DNA of 64,000 bases from Tunturiibacter gelidiferens (lineage in GTDB: Bacteria > Acidobacteriota > Terriglobia > Terriglobales > Acidobacteriaceae). Shown here piece after piece: positions 17,241 through 26,139 of this stretch. The translations under genes and the position numbers were made by a program. The stretch lies in the NCBI RefSeq assembly GCF_014201335.1, contig NZ_JACHEB010000009.1, positions 124,001 through 188,000 on the forward strand, in the 5' to 3' direction. Positions within the stretch are counted from its first letter, which is position 1. Every line of letters starts with the position of its first letter. The notes beneath the pieces were generated by a model. The model was not told where the DNA came from. It saw only the letters and a program-made list of their open reading frames with translations, and did not search any database.

Positions 17241-17310
17241 AGGCTTCGCTCCTGCTACTTGGATGAATACGTTGTAAATGCTTGAGATGAGTGTACCGGA
17301 GGGTTGCTGG

Positions 17311-19197
17311 CTAGAGTGGATCGGATTTTAGATCGAGGTTTCGTGCGAGACGATGGAGGTATTTGGGGTGAATGCCCAAGGTGCGGGCGGCTTCGGGATA
17401 ACTGCCCTTTGCTTCGCGGAGGGCGGTGAGGAGGAGATCCTTTTTTGATTGATTGAGGACGTCGTGGTATTTCGCTCCTGCGAGCTTTGCGGACTGCTCT
17501 TCGAGGATGATGCTGGGGAGATCTTCGGCGAGGATCTCTTCGGTGAGGCCGAGGACGATGGCGTGCTCGATTGCGTTTTCGAGTTCGCGGACGTTTCCGG
17601 GCCAGCTGTAACCCATGAGCAGGGAACGTGCGTCGGAGGAGATGCCCTTGAAGGGGCGTTTGTTTTTTTGCGCGTACTTGGAAGCGAAGTAGAGGGCGAG
17701 GAGAGGAATGTCTTCGCTGTGCTCTCGCAGGGGCGGCACGGAGATTGAGACAACGTTGAGGCGGTAGTAGAGGTCTTGGCGGAATTCGTTGGCCTTGATG
17801 GCTTGCTCGAGATTTTTGTTGGTTGCGGCGAGGACGCGGGCGAGGAAAGCGACGGGGCGGGTTCCTCCTACACGCTCGAACTCTCTTTGCTGGAGGACGC
17901 GGAGGAGTTTGGCTTGCATGGGGGGCGCGAGTTCGCCGATCTCGTCGAGGAAGAGGGTTCCGTCTTCGGCGGCTTCGAGTTTTCCTTTTCTCATGCCGAC
18001 GGCTCCGGTGTATGCGCCTTTTTCATGGCCGAAGAGTTCACTTTCGAGCAGAGTTTCGGGAATGGCGGCGCAGTTGATGGCGATGAAGGGACGATCGCTT
18101 CTTGGACTGCTTTGGTGGATGGAGCGCGCGATGACCTCTTTGCCGGTGCCGCTCTCGCCGCGAATGAGGACGGTGGACGCGGTAGGAGCGACGCGTGCGA
18201 TGAACTCGCTGACTTGACGAATCTGCCGGCTTTCGCCGACGAGATTGCTGGTGGGATTGAGTTGCTGTTTTAGTTGTGAGTTCTCTGAACGCAACGCATC
18301 GAGAGCGAGAATGTTTTCGAGTGTAACGGCTGCGATTCGGGAGGCAGAGTCGAGGAAATAGATGTGGTCTTCGCGAAACGGCGGGGCGGGATGACGCGCA
18401 GTAAGGTAGAGGACGCCGATGGTTCGCTCGACAGCGACCAGGGGAAGACAGAGGATATTGTGCGGATTGCCGGAGTCTGGATCGGCGTCGATCTGGACTG
18501 CGGTGCGCTCCCAGAAGGCACGATGAACGAGGTCGCGTTGGATCTCGGCCTCTGGGACCGGGTCGAGATTCGGGGTAGAGAGGGCATCAGGTTGTCGGCT
18601 CCAACAACAAGTTTCGAAGGTCTCTTCTTCAAAGTCGGTGAGCAGCACGACGGCTCCTTCGTCTGCCGGAACAACCTCGAAGATGAGCTGGAGAAGTTCG
18701 CGTTGGAGCAGTTGAGAGTCTCGGATGGAGTTGATGACGTTGCTGATTCTGAAGAGTGCGGTGAGGTCGCGGGCCATGCGTCCGACCTCAACTCCGAAGG
18801 AGGGAAGGCCTGCTGGTGGCCCAATTCGCGTGGTGTCCGCGGATTGGCCGGAGGTAAAGTCGCTTGCGCGTCTCCTGGGGGTGTTTGTAGTTTCGCCTTC
18901 GTGCATGAGGAAGACGAAGTCGGTGTTGCCGATGTGGATGTTGTCGCCGTGCTCGAGCGATCGGCGCAGGATGGGCATTCCATTTACAAAGGTGCCGCTT
19001 CTGCTGTCGAGATCGACCAACTCGTAGTGCCCGTTCAGTTTCCCGATCGGCTGAATGGTGCAGTGTTTTCGAGAGACTGCGGGATCGGAGAGGCAGAGCT
19101 GGTTTGATTCGAGTCTGCCAACAGAGATTGGGCTGTCGATCAGCTCTCGAATGGTTCCGGTCAGCGAACCCGAGATGGCAAGGAGCCGCGGTTTCAT
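17311..19197 (-). CDS. FHA-GAF sigma-54-dependent transcriptional activator
   Basis: This enhancer-binding protein has 628 residues from the preferred start. Domain order is FHA (about 5-100, with ISVGRLESNQLCLSDPAVSRKH), GAF (about 130-290), AAA+ (about 320-550) and a Fis-type helix-turn-helix at the C terminus. The AAA+ domain has GESGTGKE (Walker A), the sigma-54 contact loop GAYTGA (a Tyr variant of GAFTGA), and LFLDEIGEL (Walker B). The FHA domain indicates input from a Ser/Thr kinase. The ATG at 19197 has AAGGGAGG five bases upstream, better than the earlier TTG at 19236. A sigma-54 promoter lies only about 1.1 kb away at 20340. Confidence 0.93.
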   Translation of the reverse strand: MKPRLLAISGSLTGTIRELIDSPISVGRLESNQLCLSDPAVSRKHCTIQPIGKLNGHYELVDLDSRSGTFVNGMPILRRSLEHGDNIHIGNTDFVFLMHEGETTNTPRRRASDFTSGQSADTTRIGPPAGLPSFGVEVGRMARDLTALFRISNVINSIRDSQLLQRELLQLIFEVVPADEGAVVLLTDFEEETFETCCWSRQPDALSTPNLDPVPEAEIQRDLVHRAFWERTAVQIDADPDSGNPHNILCLPLVAVERTIGVLYLTARHPAPPFREDHIYFLDSASRIAAVTLENILALDALRSENSQLKQQLNPTSNLVGESRQIRQVSEFIARVAPTASTVLIRGESGTGKEVIARSIHQSSPRSDRPFIAINCAAIPETLLESELFGHEKGAYTGAVGMRKGKLEAAEDGTLFLDEIGELAPPMQAKLLRVLQQREFERVGGTRPVAFLARVLAATNKNLEQAIKANEFRQDLYYRLNVVSISVPPLREHSEDIPLLALYFASKYAQKNKRPFKGISSDARSLLMGYSWPGNVRELENAIEHAIVLGLTEEILAEDLPSIILEEQSAKLAGAKYHDVLNQSKKDLLLTALREAKGSYPEAARTLGIHPKYLHRLARNLDLKSDPL

Positions 19198-19406
19198 CGG
19201 GGCCTCCCTTGCAGGAAAGTGTAGCTGATCTGGCAAACAAACTGTTTCCTGAACGATCCAAAGGGCTAAGAGAGTTTTTGCAAATGCGGCTCCTGTAAAT
19301 GAATGAAAAAAAGCTTCGCATCCCTTCTCGCGATGATCGGGGAATCACTAAGATCGATCTATCGCCCGTAGAGACTGACTATGTCGAAGAATCGAAAGGG
19401 TAATTC

Positions 19407-20066
19407 ATGTTGCTACGGACCATGATTCGCCGGATATTGGGAGTTCGTTCTTTCAATTCGGATGATGACCAACTTCGCATGATTCCAAATGCATTCACGA
19501 TCTTTGATGCAGGCGCGAACGTGGGCCAGACCGCGAAGAACTACCGCAAGTTGTATCCACAAGCTGATATCTGGTCCTTTGAACCAACCCCCGATTCGTT
19601 CAGGGAGTTGGAACATTGCCTGCCAAACAAGTTCACCGCTATGCGTCTTGCTCTATCTGATTGCAAGGGCGAAGCTCAACTCAATATTGGTGAAGAGAGT
19701 TACACAAACTCGATGCTTGTGCGAGGCAATCACGCTGGAGAGACGATCGAGGTAGCAACCGATACCGTAGACAATATTTGTAGCTGCTACGACATCAGTA
19801 AGATCGACATTCTCAAGATAGATGTTGAGGGAGCAGAGACGCGCGTGCTGAAGGGAGCGGCACAGATGCTGAGCCGCAGGGCAGTCAAAGCAGTCTTTAT
19901 AGAGGTTTACTTCACTTCAGCCTATAAAGACATGCCGTTGTTTTCGGCTCTGGATGCCAGGTTGAAATCGTCTGGTTTCTATCTTCATGGCTTGTATTCG
20001 CTCTTCAGAGGGTGCAATGAAAGGCTTAGCTTTGGCAACGCTCTGTATTTGTTAGACAAAGACTAG
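19407..20066 (+). CDS. FkbM family methyltransferase
   Basis: This 219-residue SAM-dependent methyltransferase has the FkbM pattern: FDAGANVGQTAKNY (motif I, about 34-47), IWSFEPTPDSF, a central NSM segment, and DILKIDVEGAETRVLKGA (about 133-150), followed by FIEVYF. FkbM enzymes O-methylate polyketides or sugars, often in glycan or polysaccharide clusters. No such cluster surrounds it; it sits alone between the sigma-54 activator and a small secreted protein. The base composition seems more AT-rich than its neighbours, so acquisition by transfer is possible. An AAAGGG ribosome site precedes the ATG. Confidence 0.88.
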   Translation: MLLRTMIRRILGVRSFNSDDDQLRMIPNAFTIFDAGANVGQTAKNYRKLYPQADIWSFEPTPDSFRELEHCLPNKFTAMRLALSDCKGEAQLNIGEESYTNSMLVRGNHAGETIEVATDTVDNICSCYDISKIDILKIDVEGAETRVLKGAAQMLSRRAVKAVFIEVYFTSAYKDMPLFSALDARLKSSGFYLHGLYSLFRGCNERLSFGNALYLLDKD

Positions 20067-20444
20067 GCCTGTGGAACAGGCGCGCCTCGCGATGAACTTG
20101 CCTGCTGCACACACCGTACAAAAGTGGGTTGGCGGCACGATCACTCAGTAATCGCGAGTGAATGTGCGCGTTTCGGGAATGGCAAATCAAAGTGGCGGGA
20201 GCCGATCGGATACCCCAGGAACCGTTTGGATACCCAGAAAGAGGGTGTGGGAGGGAGCTGCTGGCTCGTGAGCGGCTGCGGCAGTTTCTATGTTGTTGCA
20301 AAGAATGGTGAGGTTTTTTTGGCCGGTGTTTGGCCCGGTTTGGCAGGGCGCTTGCAATATATCCGGGCGTAACAACACTCTCCGGAAAGAACGAAATCCA
20401 GAGACCAAACGGGACCTGAGAAAGGAATCACAAAGGAGATCGTC
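20067..20444. other. Intergenic region with hairpin and sigma-54 promoter
   Basis: This 378-bp region begins with GCCTGT-GGA-ACAGGC just after the FkbM stop, a small hairpin without a T-tract. It then runs to the sigma-54 promoter at 20340-20356 and an 88-base leader with AAAGGAG before the next ATG. I see no RNA gene. Confidence 0.5.
20340..20356 (+). promoter_or_regulatory. Sigma-54 (-24/-12) promoter
   Basis: TTGGCAGGGCGCTTGCA matches the consensus YTGGCACGrNNNTTGCW at every defined position but one (G for C after TGGCA). The key GG and GC dinucleotides have the required ten bases between them. The predicted start is near 20367, about 78 bases before the ATG of the secreted protein gene. 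Confidence 0.75.
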
Positions 20445-20870
20445 ATGAAAAACCTCACTGCAATCGCACTCTTCGTCGCCGCCGGGTTCGTCACCGCTGG
20501 TAGCGCTCTGGCCCAGGATCACAAGGTCACAGCAACCGTTCCATTCAACTTCACGGTCGATGGTCGTACGCTGCCCGCCGGGAATTACACCATTGGCAAC
20601 GATGCCAACTCGCCGCGGATACTTACGATTGCTGATCGCAAAGATGGCGTTGCTGTCATGGCGATCACGATTCCCGATTCCGGCTACGCAGCTGACAATA
20701 AGCTGGTCTTCCACCGTTACGGAAACCAGTACTTCCTGAGCGAGGTTCGCACAACGAGTGGCGTGATGACGTGCCACCTGACGGCCTCGAAGCAAGAGAA
20801 GTGGGCCAGGGCACAGACACAGGAAGCTTCACTGCGCGTGAATAACGATGTTCTAATTGCACTGAAATAA
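20445..20870 (+). CDS. Small secreted protein of an acidobacterial type
   Basis: This 141-residue protein has a clear signal peptide (KNLTAIALFVAAGFVTAGSALA, cleaved before QDHK), so it is periplasmic or secreted. The mature part contains VPFNFTVDGRTLPAGNYTI, then FHRYGNQYFLSEV, and looks all-beta. From general familiarity, proteins with this pattern are frequent in Acidobacteria, but I know no function. It has a strong AAAGGAG ribosome site, a near-consensus sigma-54 promoter and a strong terminator, so it is probably a highly expressed, regulated single-gene unit. Its possible regulator is the FHA-type activator 1.1 kb upstream. Confidence 0.8.
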   Translation: MKNLTAIALFVAAGFVTAGSALAQDHKVTATVPFNFTVDGRTLPAGNYTIGNDANSPRILTIADRKDGVAVMAITIPDSGYAADNKLVFHRYGNQYFLSEVRTTSGVMTCHLTASKQEKWARAQTQEASLRVNNDVLIALK

Positions 20871-20888
20871 TGGTTCTTTCTGGTTGTG

Positions 20889-20918
20889 AAGGCCCGGCGA
20901 TCAATGTCGCCGGGCCTT
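20889..20918 (+). terminator. Terminator of the small secreted protein gene
   Basis: A perfect 12-bp stem, AAGGCCCGGCGA with its complement, closes a six-base loop (20901-20906). It is followed by CTCTTGCTT, a T-rich but interrupted tail. It lies 18 bp after the stop codon. Confidence 0.8.
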
Positions 20919-20954
20919 CTCTTGCTTGATAAAGAACCGGGCTGGAATCTGGAG

Positions 20955-22346
20955 TCAGGGGAGAGTAATTACTTCGCGGATAGATGGTTGGAGTTGCGGT
21001 GGTGTCGGCGCTATGTGAAGAGTTTCGCGTAGCATGGCTTCGGGTTCGTCGAGGAGGGAGACGTCTTCGGTGAAGAGGGTGACGAGAGGTTGACCTGATT
21101 TGATGGGGTCGCCTAGTTTGGCGTGCATCTCGATTCCGGCGTGAGCGCTGACTGGGTCGCCGGGTTTTGCGCGGCCTGCGCCGAGACGCTGGACGGCCCA
21201 GCCTACTTGTTTGCAGTCCATGGAGGCGAGGTATCCGGCGTGGGTGGCGGTAAGGGTGCGGGAGGCGGTGGGCTGGTGGTGTGCGGCGGGGTCGTGAAAG
21301 ATGGAGACGTCGCCGCACTGGATGGCTACGATTCTGAGCCAGGCTTTGAAGGCTGCGCCGCTGAGGAGAATCTCCTCGGAGAGTTTTGCTCCCGCTTCGG
21401 GAGTTGGGGCATGGCCGGCGAGATGGAGCATCCATCCGGAAAGGATGTTCGAGAGCTTGATGAGATCGGCGGACATGGGGTGGCGGTCTTCAATGCGTTT
21501 GGCGCGGAGGATGTCGACACACTCCCAGACTTCAATCCAGTTGCCGGCGAAGCGGCCGAGGGGTTCGTCGTGATTGGTGAGAAGCGCGATGGTGCGGGTG
21601 CCGGAGGATTCGCCGGTCTGGACCATGAGTTCGGCGAGGAGCTTGGATTGGTCGTAGGTGGGCATGAAGGCGCCGCTGCCGGTTTTGACGTCGAGGACCA
21701 GGGCGTTGAGGTCTTCAGCTAATTTCTTGCTCATGATGCTGGCGGTGATGAGGTAGGGCGATTCGACGGTGCCGGTGTGGTCGCGGAGGGCGTAGAGGAT
21801 GCGGTCGGCGGGGACGAGGCGCGGGGTCTGGCCGACGAGGGCGGCGCCACACTTTTCGAGGGAAAGAAAGATCTGGTCGAGGGTGAGCTGGGTGTTGAAG
21901 CCGGGGATGGTTTCGAGCTTGTCGAGTGTGCCGCCGGTGTGACCGAGGCTGCGGCCGGAGATCATGGGGACGCAGATGCCGGGGACTCCTGAGGGTGTGG
22001 GCGAGGCGAGACCTGCGGCGGCGAGGACGGGGGCGATGAGGAGCGAGGTCTTGTCGCCGACACCGCCGGTTGAGTGCTTGTCGACGGTGAAGGTGTGGAG
22101 GGGTGAGGCGTCGAAGGTTTCGCCGGAGTAGCGCATGGCGGAGGTGAGAGTGGCGAGCTCCTGGGGGATGAGGCCGCGGTGGAAGACGGCCATGAGGAAG
22201 GCGGCGATCTGGGCGTCGGTGACGAGTTGATTTTGTGGCGTGCGTTGGACGAGGGCGTGGATGAAGGCCTGGATCTCGTCGTCGGTGAGGACGCGGCCGT
22301 CGCGCTTGTGGAGGACGACGTCGAGGGGGTGAATTGTCTGAGTCAT
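20955..22346 (-). CDS. deoA: Thymidine/pyrimidine-nucleoside phosphorylase
   Basis: This 463-residue enzyme phosphorolyses thymidine or uridine to the base and sugar-1-phosphate. The family signature KHSTGGVGDKTSL (about 88-100, phosphate site) is present, together with MISGRSLGHTGGTLDKLE (about 127-144) and ASIMSKKLAEDL, whose Ser-Lys segment binds the base. The C-terminal alpha/beta domain is complete. The start codon overlaps the stop of the upstream pentapeptide-repeat gene by four bases (ATGA), so the two are translationally coupled. cdd is just upstream, giving the series cdd, pentapeptide gene, deoA for pyrimidine salvage. Confidence 0.95.
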   Translation of the reverse strand: MTQTIHPLDVVLHKRDGRVLTDDEIQAFIHALVQRTPQNQLVTDAQIAAFLMAVFHRGLIPQELATLTSAMRYSGETFDASPLHTFTVDKHSTGGVGDKTSLLIAPVLAAAGLASPTPSGVPGICVPMISGRSLGHTGGTLDKLETIPGFNTQLTLDQIFLSLEKCGAALVGQTPRLVPADRILYALRDHTGTVESPYLITASIMSKKLAEDLNALVLDVKTGSGAFMPTYDQSKLLAELMVQTGESSGTRTIALLTNHDEPLGRFAGNWIEVWECVDILRAKRIEDRHPMSADLIKLSNILSGWMLHLAGHAPTPEAGAKLSEEILLSGAAFKAWLRIVAIQCGDVSIFHDPAAHHQPTASRTLTATHAGYLASMDCKQVGWAVQRLGAGRAKPGDPVSAHAGIEMHAKLGDPIKSGQPLVTLFTEDVSLLDEPEAMLRETLHIAPTPPQLQPSIREVITLP

Positions 22347-22840
22347 CTATTCTTCTCTATCGGGCTTGATCCCGTGGGTACAACCAATCCTTGTTCCTCG
22401 TTGACTTCAAGCATGCCATTGGCCTTCGGATCGAATCCGTGTGGGAAGACGGTCAAGCGGTTATACCGCGATCCCTTCATATCAACTCCGTCAAGAAGAG
22501 CGTCCGTCAAATCTGCTTCGATTAGAGACGATGGATGGAGGACGTTGTCATAGGAGATATATGCTCCCGTGAAATCTGTTTTGCGTAGATTGGCACCATC
22601 GAGGACCACTCCACTTAGTCGGCCGTTTCGAAAGGTGCTTCCTTCACAATTTGTCCTGAAGAGATAGGTCCCGTAAAGGTCTGCCTCATTGAAATCGGCT
22701 CCTCTCAGATCCGCATCAGAGAGATCGAGAATTTCCAAATGTTGACCGCGAAAGTTTGCATTGCGCAGATCACAAAGATCAAGGAAAGCGTCAGACGATG
22801 TATCGCCGAGTGTGTTGCCACTTGTGTCACGGACTATCAA
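22343..22840 (-). CDS. Pentapeptide-repeat protein
   Basis: This 165-residue protein consists mostly of A(D/N)LXX repeats (about residues 24-130: NANFRG, DADLRG, ADFNEADLYG, GANLRK, TDFTGAY, EADLTDALLDG). These form the right-handed quadrilateral beta-helix of the pentapeptide family. The C-terminal 30 residues leave the repeat. Such folds can mimic DNA and inhibit gyrase, as in Qnr and MfpA, or act as scaffolds, but the repeat count here is small. No function can be assigned. It sits between cdd and deoA and overlaps deoA by four bases. Confidence 0.85.
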   Translation of the reverse strand: MIVRDTSGNTLGDTSSDAFLDLCDLRNANFRGQHLEILDLSDADLRGADFNEADLYGTYLFRTNCEGSTFRNGRLSGVVLDGANLRKTDFTGAYISYDNVLHPSSLIEADLTDALLDGVDMKGSRYNRLTVFPHGFDPKANGMLEVNEEQGLVVPTGSSPIEKNR

Positions 22841-22883
22841 AGCAGTCTTCCTTAACTAGAAATTAATCAATCGAAGTGACGGA

Positions 22884-23336
22884 TTATTGGTTTAGTAAGA
22901 AGGCGGCGGGTAAGAGCTCGGCGATGGTGGCCTGGGCAATGGTGCCGGCTTCAGCGGGGTAGAAGACGATGGTGTCGGGGGTGCTGAACTCGTGGATGGT
23001 CTGGCGGCAGGCTCCGCAGGGTTGACTGGCGGTCGCGTTGAGGTTGGCGACGGCGATGGCGCGGATGCGGATGCCGGGGCCGTGGAGGGCGACGGCGGAG
23101 GTGATGGCGGTCTGCTCGGCGCAGGTGGTGAGGCGGTAGGAGGCGTTTTCGACGTTGCAGCCGGTTACGATGGTACCGTCCGTGAGCAGGACGGCGGCGC
23201 CTACGTGGAAGTTGCTGTAGGGGGCGTAGGCGTGATGGGCCACGGTGGTGGCATGCTGCTGCAGACTGGCGATTTGCGCCGGGGTGAGGTCGTTGGGACG
23301 GTCTCTAGAGAGTTCATCGGAGAGTTCGGAAGACAT
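22884..23336 (-). CDS. cdd: Cytidine deaminase
   Basis: This enzyme, 150 residues from the ATG at 23336, deaminates cytidine and deoxycytidine to uridine forms. Zinc and active-site signatures are present: NVENASY (substrate binding), TCAEQTAI (Cys ligand and catalytic Glu) and PCGACRQ (two Cys ligands). It fits the homotetrameric short CDA type. A TTG 39 bases further upstream is possible, but the added residues do not resemble the family. Uridine made here can be used by the DeoA-type phosphorylase two genes downstream. The 5' end faces cheA. Confidence 0.93.
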   Translation of the reverse strand: MSSELSDELSRDRPNDLTPAQIASLQQHATTVAHHAYAPYSNFHVGAAVLLTDGTIVTGCNVENASYRLTTCAEQTAITSAVALHGPGIRIRAIAVANLNATASQPCGACRQTIHEFSTPDTIVFYPAEAGTIAQATIAELLPAAFLLNQ

Positions 23337-23422
23337 GATGTGAGTGAGGCTATCGGGTGCAGAGGACGATAGCAAGTGGCGGGGCGCCTCATGGTTGCCG
23401 CCCTGCGCCCGATATAGGGTGT

Positions 23423-25609
23423 GTGGACGAGCTAACCAAAGAGTTTATTGCGGAGAGCCAGGAGGGTCTGGACCGGATGGAACGGTGCCTGACCGAGCTG
23501 GAGATGCGGCCTGACGATAGTGGATTGCTGGGAGAGATCTTCCGCGCTGTTCACACGATCAAGGGGACTACGGGATTTCTGGGATTCGATCGTCTGGAGA
23601 AGCTGGCGCATGCGGGGGAGCATCTGCTGGGATCGCTGCGGGATGGGCGGCTTGCGGTGAACTCGGATCTGATCAGCGGACTGCTGCGCCTGATGGACGG
23701 GCTGCGCGCGATTCTGGTGCTGATCGAGGAGACTGGGAGCGAGGGAACTCGGGCGGGCGATGAGGATGGCGAACTGATCGCAGAGTTAGCAATGCTGAAC
23801 GGGCAGGAGCCGTCGGAGTTGCCTGAGATTGAGGCTCCGCAGATTGCGTTAGTGGAGGGTGCGGCCAAGGTGGAGGGTGCTGCGCCGAGCACGCCGAGCG
23901 GTGGCGCCGCGTCTGCGTTGCAGCCGACGGTGGTAACGGAGAAGGCAAGCGCTGATAAGACGTTGCGGATTGATGTCGATGTGCTGAACCGCATGATGAA
24001 CCTGGTGGGCGAGCTGGTGTTGACGCGCAACCAGATGCTTCAGAGCGGGATGGAGGCGGCGAACTTTCCTGAGTTGGCACGAAGGCTTGATAGTGTGACG
24101 GCGGACCTGCGTGAGACGGTGATGCAGGCGCGAATGCAGCCGGTGGGGAATCTGTTTGGGAAGTTTCCCCGGATGGTGCGGGATCTTGCGCGGACCTGCG
24201 GGCGCGAGGTGCGGGTTGAGTTTAGCGGGCAGGAGACGGGGCTGGATAAGAGCCTCCTGGAGGCGATTAAGGATCCGCTGACCCATGCGGTGAGGAATGC
24301 GGTCGATCATGGGATCGAGTCGCCGGCAGACCGTGTGCTGGCCGGTAAGTCGGCTGAGGGTTGTCTACGGTTGAAGGCGTTTCATCAGAGTGGCTCAGTG
24401 GTCATCGAGATTGAAGATGATGGCGCGGGAATTCCGATTGAGCGAGTGTTGCAGAAGGCGATCGAACGCAATCTTGTGACGGCGGAAGATGCTGTTGGGA
24501 TGTCGGAGCGCGAGGCGCTGCAACTTATTTTCCTGCCGGGATTTTCGACGGCTGCGGCGGTGACTACGGTTTCTGGTCGCGGCGTTGGCATGGATGTGGT
24601 GCGTGCCAACGTGGAGAAGGTTGGCGGGAGCGTTGAGGTTGAATCGCGTAGAGGCGTGGGGACTACGCTGCGCCTGCGGGTGCCGCTGACTCTGGCGATT
24701 GTTCCTTCGCTGGTAGTCAAGAGCGGCGGGCAGGCGTTTGCGCTGCCGCAGAGCACGCTGGTGGAGCTGGTGGATATTCCCGAGCGTGAATTTGCGCAGG
24801 TGGTGCAGAGGATTGGTTCGTCGGAGCTGTACCGGCTGCGAGAGCGGCTGTTGCCGATGGTGTGGCTCGACCGGTTGCTGGGGTTGGAGGCTGAGAATCC
24901 GGACCAGTCGAAGGGACATTACCTGGCGGTTCTTGAGGCGGAGGGTTGCAGGTACGGCCTGGTGGTCGATGACTTGATGTCTCCGGAGGAGATTGTGGTG
25001 AAGCCGCTTTCGCCCGTGCTGCGTGAGATCGGTCTGTTCTCCGGGGCGACGGTGCTGGGAAATGGATCGCTGGCTTTGATTCTGGATATCGGTGCGACCG
25101 CGGCTCGTGCGGGAGTGAAGCCGATTGAAGAAGAAATTGGCGGGATCGGCTCAGGAGAGGCTGCGGTGCATGAGGCTACGGGTTCTTCGTTCCTGATCTT
25201 TGAGGATAGAGCGAGGGAGAGAACGGCACTGCCGCTGGATGTTGTGGAACGGATCGAAAGCGTGCCGCTGGGCCAGATCGAATATGCGGGCGGACGCGCA
25301 TTGCTTCAGTACCGCGGAGAGTTGTTGCCGCTGAGGGATGAAGGAAGTGTGTTGATTGAGATGGAGGCGGCGCGGCAGGCTGGCGAGGAGGCGATGGTGA
25401 CGGTCCTGATATGCGGTGATGCCAGCGTGGGCGGAGCGCAGCGTGGCGGCATGGTGGTGCGGCGAGTACTCGATGTTTCAAACGGAACACTGCTCGATCA
25501 GGATGAGGCGACCGAGGGGATGGAGCTTGCCCTAGTGAAAGAGAAGCTGACGCTGGTTCATCGTGAGTTTGGAGTGAAGGCGAAGGCTGGATGGCAGGAG
25601 GTCGCGTGA
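23423..25609 (+). CDS. cheA: Chemotaxis histidine kinase CheA with tandem CheW-like domains
   Basis: The protein has 728 residues from a GTG start. It has an HPt (P1) domain with phospho-accepting His44 in RAVHTIKGTTGF, a long Pro/Ala linker with no clear P2 CheY-binding domain, the P3 dimerisation helices (NRMMNLVGELVLTRNQML), and a P4 HATPase with AVRNAVDHGIE (N box), DDGAGI and GRGVGMDVV. A P5 CheW-like domain follows, then a second CheW-like region over about the last 150 residues. Starting further upstream, at 23357, would add residues overlapping the cdd promoter and unlike CheA. The gene heads the operon cheA-cheW-cheY-cheB-cheR. Confidence 0.93.
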   Translation: MDELTKEFIAESQEGLDRMERCLTELEMRPDDSGLLGEIFRAVHTIKGTTGFLGFDRLEKLAHAGEHLLGSLRDGRLAVNSDLISGLLRLMDGLRAILVLIEETGSEGTRAGDEDGELIAELAMLNGQEPSELPEIEAPQIALVEGAAKVEGAAPSTPSGGAASALQPTVVTEKASADKTLRIDVDVLNRMMNLVGELVLTRNQMLQSGMEAANFPELARRLDSVTADLRETVMQARMQPVGNLFGKFPRMVRDLARTCGREVRVEFSGQETGLDKSLLEAIKDPLTHAVRNAVDHGIESPADRVLAGKSAEGCLRLKAFHQSGSVVIEIEDDGAGIPIERVLQKAIERNLVTAEDAVGMSEREALQLIFLPGFSTAAAVTTVSGRGVGMDVVRANVEKVGGSVEVESRRGVGTTLRLRVPLTLAIVPSLVVKSGGQAFALPQSTLVELVDIPEREFAQVVQRIGSSELYRLRERLLPMVWLDRLLGLEAENPDQSKGHYLAVLEAEGCRYGLVVDDLMSPEEIVVKPLSPVLREIGLFSGATVLGNGSLALILDIGATAARAGVKPIEEEIGGIGSGEAAVHEATGSSFLIFEDRARERTALPLDVVERIESVPLGQIEYAGGRALLQYRGELLPLRDEGSVLIEMEAARQAGEEAMVTVLICGDASVGGAQRGGMVVRRVLDVSNGTLLDQDEATEGMELALVKEKLTLVHREFGVKAKAGWQEVA

Positions 25610-26139
25610 AGATAGCCGGTCGGGAGAAGCTTGACGAGATTCAGGATGAGAACGACGCCGTATCGCTGTGTTCGCTCTACGCGGGCAGTGAGATGCTTGG
25701 CATCGATACGAGGAAGATACGTGAGGTACTTGGAGAGCGGGATCTGCAGCGCGTGCCGATGTCGCCGGTGTTCATCGCGGGAGTTGTTCCGTATCGCGGC
25801 GAGGTGCTGACGACGGTGAATCTTCGCGCTTTGTTGGGGATGGAGGCGCACACGGGGAAGGGCTGCGTGCTGGTGATGGCTGATGACGAAGCTGCGGAAC
25901 GGTTTGGTTTGGTGGTGGATGCGGTGGGCGGAGTGGTGACGGTGAGTCGACGAGTGTTAGAGGATAACCCTTGCACACTGGAGGCTCGGGGGAAGTGGTT
26001 GTTTGATGGCGCGTACAAGATGGAGGCGGGGCTGATGGTGCAGCTCGATCCGCAGAAGTTGTCTCCGTCGCGGTTGTCGGAGGTTGGATTGTTCAAAAAT
26101 AGTTCGAACGGAGGCACAGATGCGAGCCCTGATCGTTGA
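25606..26139 (+). CDS. cheW: Chemotaxis coupling protein CheW
   Basis: This CheW adaptor (177 residues) links CheA to receptors. The fold signatures are SLCSLYAGSEMLGIDTRKIREV, VPYRGEVLTTVNLRALLG, and FGLVVDAVGGVVTV. The GTG start at 25606 overlaps the cheA stop as GTGA and has AGGAGGT five bases upstream, so it is favoured over the ATG at 25591. The protein is CheW-sized, with about 25 extra residues at the C terminus. Its end overlaps cheY by 20 bases. Confidence 0.9.
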   Translation: MKIAGREKLDEIQDENDAVSLCSLYAGSEMLGIDTRKIREVLGERDLQRVPMSPVFIAGVVPYRGEVLTTVNLRALLGMEAHTGKGCVLVMADDEAAERFGLVVDAVGGVVTVSRRVLEDNPCTLEARGKWLFDGAYKMEAGLMVQLDPQKLSPSRLSEVGLFKNSSNGGTDASPDR

